Assembly (NCBI GenBank): GCA_964462985.1
Contig: CAYXAA010000010.1
Location: 69,210-133,209, forward strand
Length of the DNA stretch: 64,000 bases
Direction: 5' to 3'
Source: CAYXAA01 sp964462985
Lineage (GTDB): Bacteria > Pseudomonadota > Alphaproteobacteria > Rhizobiales > Stappiaceae
Below are positions 45,265-55,517 of the stretch, one piece after another. A program made the translations under genes and the position numbers. Each line of letters begins with the position of its first letter. Position 1 is the first letter of the stretch. The notes under the pieces are model-generated. The model was not told where the DNA came from, made no database searches, and worked only from the letters and a program-made list of their open reading frames with translations.

Positions 45265-45936
45265 TCAGAACCCTTTGAACGCACAGAACTCGTCCACCGC
45301 CGCCCGCTCGGTGTGCACGCGGTTGATCGGCGCTGTCTCGTCCATCACGCCCAACGCGACGCCGCAGAACAGCATCCAGTCCGGCGGCGGCGACAGGTGC
45401 TCGGCGAGCAGCCCGTGCCACTGCGCCCAGGCTTCCTGGGCGCAGGTGTGCAGCCCGAAGGCACGGGCCGCGAGCATCAGGCTCTGAAGGAACATGCCGC
45501 AGTCGGCCCATTGCGGCGGACCCATGGTGCGGTCGAGATAGACGAACAGCCCGACCGGCGCGCCGAACAGCTCAAAATTCTTGCGAAACTGCCGACCGCG
45601 GCCGCTGCGGTCCTCGCGCGGAATACCGATCTCGCGGTAGAGCACCTCGCCGGACCGGAAGCGCCGGCCGACATAGGGCTCCCTCAGCTCCGGCGGATAG
45701 ACGTGGTACTCCGGCACCTCGCCGCGCGGCAGGTCGGCGAGTCTTTCTGTTACACTTTCCACGATCGCCCGAAGCGGTGTTCCGGTCACGGCGAAGACCT
45801 GCCAAGGCTGCAGGTTGCCGCCGGAGGGCGCCCGGCTCGCTGCCTTCAGGATCGCTCGCACCGTTTCCTCCGGCACGGGATCGGGCCGAAAGGCGCGGCA
45901 ACTGAACCGGGTCTTCAGGGCATCAAGGACATGCAT
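45265..45936 (-). CDS. Nitroreductase family protein
   Basis: A 223-residue flavoprotein: TRFSCRAFRPDPVPEETV near residue 9 with the FMN-binding Arg/Ser, ILKAASRAPSGGNLQPWQVF near 30, DCGMFLQSLMLAARAFGLHT near 144, and the late FCGVALGVMDE. The family reduces nitro compounds or quinones with NAD(P)H. The ATG at 45936 follows GGGGGAA. It converges with trpE(G), with a 45-bp gap. Confidence 0.88.
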   Translation of the reverse strand: MHVLDALKTRFSCRAFRPDPVPEETVRAILKAASRAPSGGNLQPWQVFAVTGTPLRAIVESVTERLADLPRGEVPEYHVYPPELREPYVGRRFRSGEVLYREIGIPREDRSGRGRQFRKNFELFGAPVGLFVYLDRTMGPPQWADCGMFLQSLMLAARAFGLHTCAQEAWAQWHGLLAEHLSPPPDWMLFCGVALGVMDETAPINRVHTERAAVDEFCAFKGF

Positions 45937-46075
45937 GGGGTTCCCCCGACGGATCAAATCGGAAGAGACCTCGCACGCCCGTGACGCGACCGCAAATCAG
46001 ACCAAGGTCGACCGCTTGGAAAGAGCGCGGACGGTTCACGAGAAACGGTGGCGGCAACTCCGGAGGCATCGCGCC

Positions 46076-46504
46076 CTACGCGGCAAAATCAGCCGGCTCC
46101 GTGCCGACGACATATTCGAAATCGGGCCGCCACAGCAGCCGGATTCGCCCAATCCGCCTGCTGGCATAAAGCCGCCATGCATCATCGTCGCCCTCCTCCG
46201 CGGCCGGGGCAGGCAGCGGCACATGTTCATACATCCAGCCGCGGTTTCGCACGGGCGACAGCTCGATGCAGCTTGCGACGACGACCACGGTGTCGAACGG
46301 CTGCAGCCGCTTTTCAAGAAGCGCCATCTGCTCCTCGAGCGCCTCCAATTCGAGATCCAGCGCCCAGACGAGGGCTGTTACGCCCTTCTTGCGCCGGTCC
46401 GACAGCAGCGTCGCCTCGGAGTTCATGCCGACGCGGCCGCGCCGCATCGCCCGGAACAGCGGAATGAGCACCCGGGACAGGATCACGTCCTTCATGGCCG
46501 TCAT
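46076..46504 (-). CDS. Small protein coupled to the tandem glycosyltransferase gene
   Basis: A 142-residue basic protein. Its start overlaps the stop of the glycosyltransferase gene by 4 bp (ATGA), so the two are translationally coupled. Residues 5-25 (KDVILSRVLIPLFRAMRRGR) form an amphipathic or weakly hydrophobic helix; residues 40-70 form a predicted coiled-coil (ALDLELEALEEQMALLEKRL). The end has IGRIRLLWRPDFEYVVG. I do not recognise the family. A partner or membrane adaptor for the glycosyltransferase is an inference from coupling only. Confidence 0.55.
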   Translation of the reverse strand: MTAMKDVILSRVLIPLFRAMRRGRVGMNSEATLLSDRRKKGVTALVWALDLELEALEEQMALLEKRLQPFDTVVVVASCIELSPVRNRGWMYEHVPLPAPAAEEGDDDAWRLYASRRIGRIRLLWRPDFEYVVGTEPADFAA

Positions 46505-48738
46505 CGCACCGCCGCCCCTTCCCGGCGACCCGTCGTGCCCCCGGCGATGGGCAGCCCTCCCAGGGACCCGATCAGCCGCGCCGCCTCCGCCGCTCCGTCC
46601 CAGCGTGAGGCGATCCGGCCGCATTCCCGCCCGAGACTCCGGCGCGTCTCGGCGTCCGTGATCTTCCGCAATCCTCTGCGGATCGAATAGGGATCGTTCT
46701 CATCGGCGACCAGGCACCATCCGGCGACGGCGCCGTACTGCCCCCTGCTGCTTTGCAGATCTGTCATCCCCGTCGTGTTGGGGACGAACAGGGTCGGCAG
46801 CGCTGCCGACAGGCATTCGTGGAAGGTGTTGTAACCGGCCGCCGCAACCGCAAAGTCGAAGGCATTGATGTATAGACCGAGGGGAAACAGGGGCCGGACG
46901 TGGTGACGCGGGCCTTGCGGGCGCACGTCGATGACCGAAACGGGATGCAGGGCGTCGACGATATGCAGTGTCGGATCCTTGGCCAGGAGGTCGAGACAGG
47001 CCTGCCGCGCAGTGCTGCCGTCGAAGTTGCGGCCAGACCCGAGCTGCAACAGCGCGATCGTCGCGGTCTGGGACAGGCCGAGCGCGTCGCGGGCCGCTTC
47101 GCGAGTCAATCGTTTCCACGGCGGAACATGCAGGATCGGCGCGACCGCGACGAAATGCGGATCGTTCCGCCCGGAATGACCGTGGTCCACGGCAGCGCAA
47201 ATCTCACCCGGTTCGATGACGAGATCGAAATGCTTTGCCCGAGCCGTGACCGTCGGGTCGGCGTGGCGCCACATGCCGCGCCGCATCCAGACGAAGAAGG
47301 CATTGCCATCATCGCCCACCGCTTCGATCAACCCGCTGTACGGGACGTTGCCGTCAAAGATAACCACGTCTGGGCGATAGTAGGCGAGCGCCTCCCGCAT
47401 CTCGAGGTAGAAGTACTTGTTCCAGCTTTCGGAACCGATGCCGAGCCGGGTGCTGCTGTTCCTGTATTCGACTTCATAGCCAAGCCGCGCCGCCAGAAAC
47501 GCCGCTTCCGACAGCGACAGGAACACGACCCGGGTTGCCTCCGCCATGCAGTCGGCGACGGCAAGCTGCCGGGCCAGGTGGCCGAAGCCGACACCGTTGG
47601 ACGTCAGGGCGAGAACCGTGGCCCGCGGCGGCAGCTTCGCGGCAGGTGAAGGCCGAACGGAGGCCAACTTGCGCGCCGTGCCGCCCACAAGACGGTCGAA
47701 TCGCGCCTTGTAGTTGCGCAGGTGAAACCGGCCGTTGGCGAAACCAACGGCCGTCTCGGATTGTCTGGCATAAAGTCCGGCATCCTGCGCCAGCCTCGCA
47801 TAGACGGACGGCGCCTCTTCCGGTGCGCAATAGATTGCCGCATCCTGGAATGTCGCGGCGAACTGCGGCGGAAGAACGGTCGGCAGCCCGGCCGCCAGCG
47901 CCTCCAGAACGCCGTAGCAGAAGGCTTCCCTCCAGTTCGGGTGATGGAAGTAGGAATAGACGTCGAGCGACCGCAGGAACTCGGCGACGGTCTCGGTGCC
48001 GGGAAAGAACGGATAGGCCTGCCAGTTTGCCGGCCATGGCTCAAACGCCTTGCGCACCCTCCGGTCGACGCCGAGCATCCTGAACACGAACCGGCCGCTT
48101 TCCGGATAGACCTGCCGTGCGGCATCAGGCTCCGGCCACTTGAGCAGATCGGGGCGGGAATGTCGCCCGACGACGAGCGGCGCATCGATCGAGGGGCCGG
48201 CCGCCCTCCGCGACCGAGGCCGGGCGAAATCCGCCGGATCGATGAGATTGACCCAGTCCTCCTCAAACAGGGCGTTTTGAAAGCCGCCGTGGCTCAAGCT
48301 GTTTCTCACGGCCTCACCGACCGGCAGAAGCAGCAGATCCGCGCCGTAAAGGTCCCTGACGATGTCGCGGCCCTTGTCGAGCGAATACTGAATCTCGCCG
48401 AAACTGTCGAACAGCGGATGATGCACCACCAACCCATAGATCGGCGCGTTCACCCGCGGACGAACCTTGGGCGCGCGGGCGAGCAGGGTCGGGTGATAGA
48501 ACAACGCAATCCTGGCCTCGACCTCCTCGGTGACCGGCAGCAGCGCCGCACCGGTTTCCCTGATGGTCGACATGACCGAGGGATTCGGCGGACGGTTCTT
48601 CGTGAGCAGCGGCGACCGCAGCTCCATGACCGCCGTCCTCAGGCCCGCCAGAGCGCAGGCACGCAACTCGTTTCGCAAGGCGGTCGAGGTGCCGCCGGGG
48701 AACCTCAGATCAGCGAAAATAACCAGATCAAAATTCAT
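46501..48738 (-). CDS. Tandem double GT-B glycosyltransferase
   Basis: A 745-residue protein with two glycosyltransferase-like halves. The first (about 1-365) resembles GT4-type enzymes: start DLVIFADLRFPGGTSTALRN, then FFPGTETVAEFLRSLDVYSY near 247 and EAFCYGVLEALAAGLPTVLP near 274, which is the donor-binding E-x7-E region. The second (about 380-735) resembles MurG/GT28 or UDP-glycosyltransferases: LTSNGVGFGHLARQLAVADC near 387 with the Gly-rich acceptor loop, and AAAGYNTFHECLSAALPTLF near 632, the nucleotide-sugar loop. No membrane segment or signal is visible. A polysaccharide or glycolipid role is likely. The ATG at 48738 is the only good start. Confidence 0.72.
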   Translation of the reverse strand: MNFDLVIFADLRFPGGTSTALRNELRACALAGLRTAVMELRSPLLTKNRPPNPSVMSTIRETGAALLPVTEEVEARIALFYHPTLLARAPKVRPRVNAPIYGLVVHHPLFDSFGEIQYSLDKGRDIVRDLYGADLLLLPVGEAVRNSLSHGGFQNALFEEDWVNLIDPADFARPRSRRAAGPSIDAPLVVGRHSRPDLLKWPEPDAARQVYPESGRFVFRMLGVDRRVRKAFEPWPANWQAYPFFPGTETVAEFLRSLDVYSYFHHPNWREAFCYGVLEALAAGLPTVLPPQFAATFQDAAIYCAPEEAPSVYARLAQDAGLYARQSETAVGFANGRFHLRNYKARFDRLVGGTARKLASVRPSPAAKLPPRATVLALTSNGVGFGHLARQLAVADCMAEATRVVFLSLSEAAFLAARLGYEVEYRNSSTRLGIGSESWNKYFYLEMREALAYYRPDVVIFDGNVPYSGLIEAVGDDGNAFFVWMRRGMWRHADPTVTARAKHFDLVIEPGEICAAVDHGHSGRNDPHFVAVAPILHVPPWKRLTREAARDALGLSQTATIALLQLGSGRNFDGSTARQACLDLLAKDPTLHIVDALHPVSVIDVRPQGPRHHVRPLFPLGLYINAFDFAVAAAGYNTFHECLSAALPTLFVPNTTGMTDLQSSRGQYGAVAGWCLVADENDPYSIRRGLRKITDAETRRSLGRECGRIASRWDGAAEAARLIGSLGGLPIAGGTTGRREGAAVR

Positions 48739-48801
48739 GGCGCCCCGAAACTACTTCGTCATCGCGCAATACCGAGAATGAAATTGCCGGTACCGTGGAC
48801 C

Positions 48802-48807
48802 CTATAT
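48802..48807 (+). promoter_or_regulatory. Candidate -10 box in the divergent region
   Basis: CTATAT matches the rhizobial -10 consensus. It lies in the 236-bp region between the glycosyltransferase gene (minus) and the exported unknown (plus). The -35 element is weak, so this is tentative. Confidence 0.3.
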
Positions 48808-48974
48808 ATACTTGGATGGCAGGGACGCGAGAATCTCCAAATCGAAGTGGGCAGCAATCCGGGTCAGGGCGGTCGGATGCATACCTTCTTCCATGTCCTG
48901 CATAGATTTCGTGCGGGGCAATTTGGATAATGCACGCCAATTCCTGTTGAGCCTTCAAGATTTGAGGTTTTGGC

Positions 48975-49736
48975 ATGGCGGCTAAGGTCAAATTTCGTTT
49001 TCTGCGTTTGCTGTCTTTCGTGGTTTCAACATTGATTGTCTATTTTACTCAATCCGGAATGACCGCAAGAGCAGCCAAATCCGCGACCGCTGAGCTGGAC
49101 GGCGATGTCGGCAGGCTGGCGGTGACCAGCGAAAGCTTCATCAAGATCCTCAACGATCCGGCGGCCGTCGGCAAAGGGACCTTTGCCGTCAGAGGCGGCG
49201 AGCCGATTCGGGTCGCGCAGTATGGCGACTCCGAACCCACCGGCACGGGATCCCGCGGTCACGGCGTCGTCAGAACGTTTCCCTTCTTTGGTGTTCCCGA
49301 CGATCCGACCGAGCCGCCGTCGGCGCAGCAGGAGCGCACGACGCTTCAGTATCTGCTGCAGTCGGAGAAGCGGACGGAGAAGGCGGCGGAGCAATGCGTG
49401 GAGCGGGTCCGCCGCGATCAGTCAACCGTTCAGTCGTGCTACTCCGAGGTCCTTGCTAGGCTTGAGCGAGATCTGACCCGCGCAGCCAGCCGCGGCAGCA
49501 AGGTGGCGCAGGATGCGCTGCCGATCGTGCGGGAAGCGGCACGCCAAGTTCGCTCGGCCCGCAACTCGCAGGAGGCGCTGCGGGCCGTGCGCGCGGCCGT
49601 GTCCAAGGTCCAGCAGATCAAGCTGGTTGCATCCGACGACGTGGTGATCGCCCGGGTCGTGTCGCAGCAGCGCAATGCCGTCGTCGAAGCCCTCGCGACT
49701 GTCGAGATCTGCATCGAGCGGTCGACGGAGCTCTGA
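48975..49736 (+). CDS. Exported helical protein of unknown function
   Basis: A 253-residue protein with a basic start and a hydrophobic segment at about residues 11-28 (LLSFVVSTLIVYFTQ), followed by AARAAKS: either a signal peptide or an anchor. The mature part has a disordered stretch near 85-110 and a long, probably coiled-coil helical region from about 115 to the end (QQERTTLQYLLQSEKRTEKA near 118). Cys residues near 141, 154 and 246 could form disulfides. I do not recognise a family. It is divergent from the glycosyltransferase gene. Confidence 0.55.
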   Translation: MAAKVKFRFLRLLSFVVSTLIVYFTQSGMTARAAKSATAELDGDVGRLAVTSESFIKILNDPAAVGKGTFAVRGGEPIRVAQYGDSEPTGTGSRGHGVVRTFPFFGVPDDPTEPPSAQQERTTLQYLLQSEKRTEKAAEQCVERVRRDQSTVQSCYSEVLARLERDLTRAASRGSKVAQDALPIVREAARQVRSARNSQEALRAVRAAVSKVQQIKLVASDDVVIARVVSQQRNAVVEALATVEICIERSTEL

Positions 49737-49814
49737 GAGCGGCAGGGTCGGCCGAACGAAACCCAGCGCCGGATCGAAGCTGAAGGCGGCCACGGCCGCG
49801 AGCGCCTGCTGCGC

Positions 49815-50243
49815 TTATCGCGGCAGGATCGCCGTGCCCTCGATCTCGACCATCGCCTTGGGCTCGACCAGTGCCACCACCTGCACCACGGCCATGGCCG
49901 GATAGTGCCGACCCATGACCGAGCGATAGGCCGCGCCGAGTTCCTTGAGGCTGTCGCGGTAGCGCACCACGTCGGTGATATACCAGGTCAGGCGCGCAAT
50001 ATGCTCCGCACGGCCGCCGGCCGCCTCGACCACGGCAAGCACGTTGGCCAGCGTCTGCCGCACCTGCTCGACGAAATCGGTGGAGAACGCCCCGTCCGGC
50101 GTCCAGCCGACCTGACCGCCGGTCAGCACGAGACGGCCGTCGCCGGCCATCCCGTTGGCGTACCCTTTCGGCTCCGCCCAGCCCTCCGGCAGCAGCGGCG
50201 TCAGCGGTGTCACGGCGTCGTCGATGGTCCCAGTCCCGTTCAA
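49815..50243 (-). CDS. Rid family protein of the aromatic-acid cluster
   Basis: A 142-residue Rid (YjgF) protein with LVLTGGQVGWTPDG near residue 38, TLANVLAVVEAAGGRAEHIA near 64, TWYITDVVRYRDSL near 87, and the final MVEIEGTAIL. In imine deaminases of the RidA type an Arg follows the PA before the last beta strands; here the region reads YPAMAVVQVVAL, with Met in its place. It may therefore not be a classic RidA. 2-Aminomuconate deaminases are also Rid proteins of this length, so a deaminating role in aminobenzoate breakdown is conceivable. It is the last gene of the operon, 43 bp after the CoA ligase. Confidence 0.8.
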   Translation of the reverse strand: MNGTGTIDDAVTPLTPLLPEGWAEPKGYANGMAGDGRLVLTGGQVGWTPDGAFSTDFVEQVRQTLANVLAVVEAAGGRAEHIARLTWYITDVVRYRDSLKELGAAYRSVMGRHYPAMAVVQVVALVEPKAMVEIEGTAILPR

Positions 50244-50285
50244 GGCGTCTCTCCGTTCAGTCCTTCGTCACGGCCGGCGGGGGCA

Positions 50286-51929
50286 TCAGGATGCCGCCCG
50301 ATTATGCGCAGCCTCATCGGCCGCGATCTCGCGAAGTGCAAAGCGCTGCAGCTTGCCGGTCTCGGTCCGCGGCAGCTTGTCCACGAAGGCGACCTGGCGC
50401 GGATACTTGTAGGGGGCCAGCTCCGCCTTGACGTGCTCCTGCAGCGCCTTGACGAGCGCCGCATCACCGACGAAGCCCGGCTTCAGCACCACATAGGCCT
50501 TCACCACATGGCCACGATCGGCGTCCGGCGCGGCGACGACGCCGCATTCGGCTACCGCCCGATGCGCCAGCAGCGCCGCCTCGACCTCCGGTCCGGCGAT
50601 GTTGTAGCCGGCCGAAACGATCATGTCGTCGGAGCGCGCCTGGTACCAGAAATAGCCGTCGGCGTCGCGGATATAGGTGTCGCCGGTGACGTTCCAGCCG
50701 TTCTCGACGTAATTCGTCTGCCGCGGATCGGCGAGGTAGCGGCAACCCGTCGGCCCGCGCACCGCGAGCCGCCCGGCCGTGCCGTCGGGCACCTCCTTGC
50801 CGTCCGGCCCGATCACCTTGGCCTCGTAGCCCGGCACCGGCTTGCCTGTGGAGCCTGGCCGGATCGCCTCCTCGGGCGCGCCGATGAAAATGTGCAGCAT
50901 CTCGGTGGCGCCGATGCCGTCCATCAGCTTGATCCCCGTCGCCGCGAACCAGTCTTCCCAGGTCGCCTTGGGCAGCGCCTCGCCCGCCGATACGCACTTG
51001 CGCAAGGACGAGAGATCGGCATCGCCCTTCTTTGCCAGCATCGCGCGATAGGCCGTCGGGGCGGTGAAACAGACGCTGGCTCGGAACTCCGGGATTGCCT
51101 TCAGAAGGTCATCCGGCGTCGCCTTCTCCAGGAGCACGCCCGCCGCCCCGACGCGGAACGGAAACAGCACCAGGCCGCCGAGGCCGAAGGTGAAGGCGAG
51201 CGGAGGCGAGCCGATGAAGATATCGTCCGCCGAGGGTTTCAGCACCTTCGCACCATAGCAGTCGCAGATCGCCAGCATGTCACGGTGGAAATGCATGGTC
51301 GCCTTGGGCTCACCCGTGGTCCCGGAGGTAAACCCGAGCAGGCAGACGTCGTCGGACGCGGTGTCGCAGGCCTCGAAACGGCCGGTCTTTGACGCCATCC
51401 TGGCTTCGAGCGCGTCCTCGGCGCCCGAGCCGGCGTAGAGGATTGTGGTGAGCTCCGGGGCGAGGTCCCTCGTCTGCTCCATCGCCTCCAACAGTCGGTG
51501 GTCGCAGACGGCGAGCCCGATCTTGGCCTTCTCCACGATGGCCTTGAGTTCGCGCGCGCGCAGCAGCGGCATGGTGGCGACGACGATGCCGCCGGCCTTG
51601 ATCACGGCGAAATAGACCGCGACCATCGTCGGATTGTTTGGAAAGCGCAGAAGCACGCGGTTTCCGGATCTGAGCCCGAAGTCCTGCGTCAGCACCTCCG
51701 CGATGCGGTTCACCTTCTCGGCAAGCTCGGCATAGCTCCAGCGCATGCCAGGCGCCAGCAGCGCAGTGCGGTCGCCGCGGCCTTCCGCAACGTGACGGTC
51801 GATCAGTTCGACCGCGCAGTTCATCCGCTCTGGATAGCCGAGCGATTCGAGATTGATGAAATCCGGCCAGAGTTCGCGCGGCGGCAGATTGTCCGCCGCG
51901 AATGTGTCGACATGGGCTGTCTTGGCCAT
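50286..51929 (-). CDS. Benzoate/2-aminobenzoate-CoA ligase type acyl-CoA synthetase
   Basis: A 547-residue AMP-forming ligase. ATP-binding motif LLGFTSGTTGEPKATMHF lies near residue 196, the motif DGIGATEMLHIF near 340, GDTYIRDADGYFWYQARSDD near 425, and the catalytic Lys near the end in PRTETGKLQRFAL. The GATEMLHIFI region and overall length are those of benzoate- and 2-aminobenzoate-CoA ligases. It activates the aromatic acid as its CoA thioester, the first step of the pathway. The ATG at 51929 follows AAGGGGAAC; upstream codons in the open frame are not conserved. Confidence 0.85.
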   Translation of the reverse strand: MAKTAHVDTFAADNLPPRELWPDFINLESLGYPERMNCAVELIDRHVAEGRGDRTALLAPGMRWSYAELAEKVNRIAEVLTQDFGLRSGNRVLLRFPNNPTMVAVYFAVIKAGGIVVATMPLLRARELKAIVEKAKIGLAVCDHRLLEAMEQTRDLAPELTTILYAGSGAEDALEARMASKTGRFEACDTASDDVCLLGFTSGTTGEPKATMHFHRDMLAICDCYGAKVLKPSADDIFIGSPPLAFTFGLGGLVLFPFRVGAAGVLLEKATPDDLLKAIPEFRASVCFTAPTAYRAMLAKKGDADLSSLRKCVSAGEALPKATWEDWFAATGIKLMDGIGATEMLHIFIGAPEEAIRPGSTGKPVPGYEAKVIGPDGKEVPDGTAGRLAVRGPTGCRYLADPRQTNYVENGWNVTGDTYIRDADGYFWYQARSDDMIVSAGYNIAGPEVEAALLAHRAVAECGVVAAPDADRGHVVKAYVVLKPGFVGDAALVKALQEHVKAELAPYKYPRQVAFVDKLPRTETGKLQRFALREIAADEAAHNRAAS

Positions 51930-52024
51930 CGTTGTTCCCCTTTTTCCGGCCCGGTCCGTCCGCCGCCGAGCCTGTAGCCCGCCTGCCACAGGTCCGCGCC
52001 CGTCCTGCCGGATCCGGCCTTGTG

Positions 52025-53221
<1,197 letters not shown>

Positions 53222-53222
53222 C

Positions 53223-54071
53223 TCAGTTGCCCTCGAACACCGGCGTCTGCTTGTTGGCAAACGCCTCGAAGGCGCGGCGATAGTCCTGCGTCTTCATGCA
53301 GACGGCCTGGGCCATCGCCTCGGCCTCGATCGCCTGGTCGATCGACATGTCCCATTCCATGTGCAGCATGCGCTTGGTCATGGCGTTGGCGAAGGTCGGG
53401 CCGGCGGATAGTTCGTCGGCCAGCGCGCGCGCTTCGGCCAGCACCGTCTCCGGGTCAGCGAGTCGGTTGAAGAAGCCCCACCGCTCAGCCTCGCCGCCCT
53501 TCATCACCCGTCCGGTGTAGAGCAACTCGGAGGCCCGGCCGTGACCGACGATCCTCGGCAAGATGGCGCAGGCGCCCATGTCGCAGCCGGCAAGGCCGAC
53601 CTTGTTGAACAGGAACGCCACCTTGGCACGCTCGGTGCCGATCCGCATGTCGGAGGCCATGGCGATGATGGCGCCGGCGCCGACACACACGCCGTCGATC
53701 GCCGCAACGATCGGCTGAGGACAGGCGCGCATCGCCTTGACCAGCTCACCGGTCATCGTGGTGAACTGCAACAGCCCGGGCATGTCGCGGGACAGCAGCG
53801 GCTCGATGATCTCGAACACGTCACCGCCCGAGCAGAAATTACCGCCGGCGCCGGTCACGACCACCGTCTTGACCTCCTCGTCGAACTGCAACGCGCGGAA
53901 CAGGTCGCGCAGTTCGGCATAGGAGTGGAAGGTCAGCGGATTCTTGCGTTCCGGCCGGTTGAGCGTGATCACCGCCGTCTTGCCCGAGACCTCCAGCAGA
54001 AAATGCGTCGGTCGGTACTTCCGGACCGGGAGCGTGATCGCGTAAGTCTCCAGTGCGCCGGCCTCGCTCAT
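53223..54071 (-). CDS. Enoyl-CoA hydratase/isomerase family protein
   Basis: A 282-residue crotonase-fold protein. The oxyanion-hole segments are GAGGNFCSGGDVFEI near residue 75 and IAAIDG/GAGAIIAMASDMR near 120-140, followed by FLFNKVGLAGCDMGACAILP near 153. The usual catalytic Glu position in the second segment is not clearly a pair of Glu residues, so it may be a hydratase, isomerase or ring hydrolase. It has about 20 residues more at the N-terminus than most members. It overlaps the MarR gene by 4 bp. Confidence 0.85.
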   Translation of the reverse strand: MSEAGALETYAITLPVRKYRPTHFLLEVSGKTAVITLNRPERKNPLTFHSYAELRDLFRALQFDEEVKTVVVTGAGGNFCSGGDVFEIIEPLLSRDMPGLLQFTTMTGELVKAMRACPQPIVAAIDGVCVGAGAIIAMASDMRIGTERAKVAFLFNKVGLAGCDMGACAILPRIVGHGRASELLYTGRVMKGGEAERWGFFNRLADPETVLAEARALADELSAGPTFANAMTKRMLHMEWDMSIDQAIEAEAMAQAVCMKTQDYRRAFEAFANKQTPVFEGN

Positions 54072-54613
54072 GCCCTGCCCTCCGGTTTGCTGCCGTTGTC
54101 TGCCGCCGCGAGGGCCTTGCGCACCGAGCCCTTGGCCTTGCCGAGCAGGCGCATCAGCGTCTCGATGTCCTCGTCGTTCAGGTCGGCGAAGAATGTGCCC
54201 ATCCAGTCACCGTGGGCGTCGGCCATCCTGACGAAGCCGTCGTGGCCCTCAGGTGTCAGCCGCACCAGCGCCGAGCGCCGGTCGCCGGGCGCGGCGCGGC
54301 GCTCGAGCAGGCCGTCCTGGACCAGGCGGTCGACCAGGCCGGTCACGTTGCCGGCCGAGACCATCATGTGCTTCGACAGCGCGCCGAGCGTCAGCCCCTC
54401 CGGCGCCTTCTCGAGCTGGGCCATCAGGTCGAAGCGCGGCAGGGTGACGTCGAAGCCGGTCCTCAGCCGACGCCGAATCTCGTTCTCGATCATCGTCGTC
54501 AGGGTCAGGAGGCGCAGCCACAGCCGAAGCTCGTCCTTATGGTCGGTGCGACCGGCAACCCGCGTCTCGGCATCGACCGGATGGTCGTCCGAGTGGAGAA
54601 ACTGCTCGTCCAT
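54068..54613 (-). CDS. MarR family regulator of the aromatic-acid cluster
   Basis: A 181-residue MarR protein: dimerisation helices at both ends, and the winged helix at about residues 70-125 with LGALSKHMMVSAGNVTGLVD (recognition helix) and the wing ERRAAPGDRRSALVRLTPEG. These regulators usually bind palindromes and are released by CoA thioesters or free aromatic acids in aromatic pathways. Matching palindromes are present at 55423-55440 and 59110-59127. The ATG at 54613 follows GGGAGG. It lies inside the operon that it probably represses. Confidence 0.9.
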   Translation of the reverse strand: MDEQFLHSDDHPVDAETRVAGRTDHKDELRLWLRLLTLTTMIENEIRRRLRTGFDVTLPRFDLMAQLEKAPEGLTLGALSKHMMVSAGNVTGLVDRLVQDGLLERRAAPGDRRSALVRLTPEGHDGFVRMADAHGDWMGTFFADLNDEDIETLMRLLGKAKGSVRKALAAADNGSKPEGRA

Positions 54614-54621
54614 GGCCTCCC

Positions 54622-55392
54622 TCACATCACTTCGCCGCCGGCAATCGCGATGGCCTGACCGGTGACGCTTCCCGCGCCGGTGCCGCAGAGCCACAGCACC
54701 GCGTCGGCAATCTCCTCCGGCTGGATCAGTCGCTTCTGCGGGTTGTCCTTGACCATCTCCGCCACGACCTCCTCCGCCGGACGGCCGGTCTTCTCGACGA
54801 TGCGCGCAACGCTCTCGCGCATAAGATCGGTGTCGGCGAAGCCCGGGCAGACGGCATTGACCGTCACGCCCTTGTCCGCCGTCTCCAGCGCCAGCGCCCG
54901 GGTCAGGCCGACCACGGCGTGCTTGGCCGCAACATAGGACGACACGTAGCGGTAACCCTTGAGCCCCGCCGTCGACGCCACGGTCACGATCCGGCCCCAG
55001 CCTTCTGCGATCATGCCCGGCAACACGGCCTGGCAGGCCGTCACGACGCTCATGAGATTGACGGCGAGCATGTCCGAAAACTGGTCAGTCGGCGTCCTGA
55101 GAAACGGTGCGCTCGCCGCCTGGCCGGCATTGTTGACCAGAACCGCGATGCCGCCATGCGCCTCCTCGGCCTCCGCAATCGCCGACTGAAGGGCTCCCCG
55201 ATCGGAGACATCGGCTGCCACGAAGCCGTGGGCGCCGATCTCCGCGGCGACGGTCTCGAGCCGCACGGCGTTGCGGCCGAGAATGGTGACGGTGGCCCCG
55301 GCCGCGATCAGCCGCGAGGCGATCGCAAGCCCGATACCGCGCGAACCGCCGGTCACCAGGGCATGCCGTCCGTGCAATGGGCCGTTCGCCAC
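54622..55392 (-). CDS. Short-chain dehydrogenase/reductase (SDR)
   Basis: A 256-residue classical SDR. NAD(P) motif TGGSRGIG at residues 13-20, NNAGQAA near 88, catalytic Ser in TVASTAG near 137, and YVAAKHAVVG with Tyr and Lys near 151-155. It should oxidise a 3-hydroxyacyl-CoA-like intermediate. The start is taken as GTG at 55392 because GGGAG lies eight bases before it; the open frame further upstream runs through the operator palindrome. It is the first gene of the catabolic operon. Confidence 0.88.
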   Translation of the reverse strand: MANGPLHGRHALVTGGSRGIGLAIASRLIAAGATVTILGRNAVRLETVAAEIGAHGFVAADVSDRGALQSAIAEAEEAHGGIAVLVNNAGQAASAPFLRTPTDQFSDMLAVNLMSVVTACQAVLPGMIAEGWGRIVTVASTAGLKGYRYVSSYVAAKHAVVGLTRALALETADKGVTVNAVCPGFADTDLMRESVARIVEKTGRPAEEVVAEMVKDNPQKRLIQPEEIADAVLWLCGTGAGSVTGQAIAIAGGEVM

Positions 55393-55422
55393 CCGTGTCA
55401 CTCCCGAGATTGCATCGCGAAT

Positions 55423-55440
55423 TATTTTAAGCTTAAAATA
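55423..55440. promoter_or_regulatory. Perfect 18-bp palindrome, probable MarR operator 1
   Basis: TATTTTAAGCTTAAAATA is fully symmetric. It sits in the divergent promoter region, 31 bp before the SDR start and 78 bp before the monooxygenase/reductase start, so one bound dimer could control both directions. A near-copy is at 59110-59127. Confidence 0.75.
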
Positions 55441-55517
55441 TCTCGGCCGACGACGCAACACAAGGGCGCCCGGTCGGAGCATGGTTCTGAAAGCCTCGGC
55501 AACGGGAGGTGCAGTCG

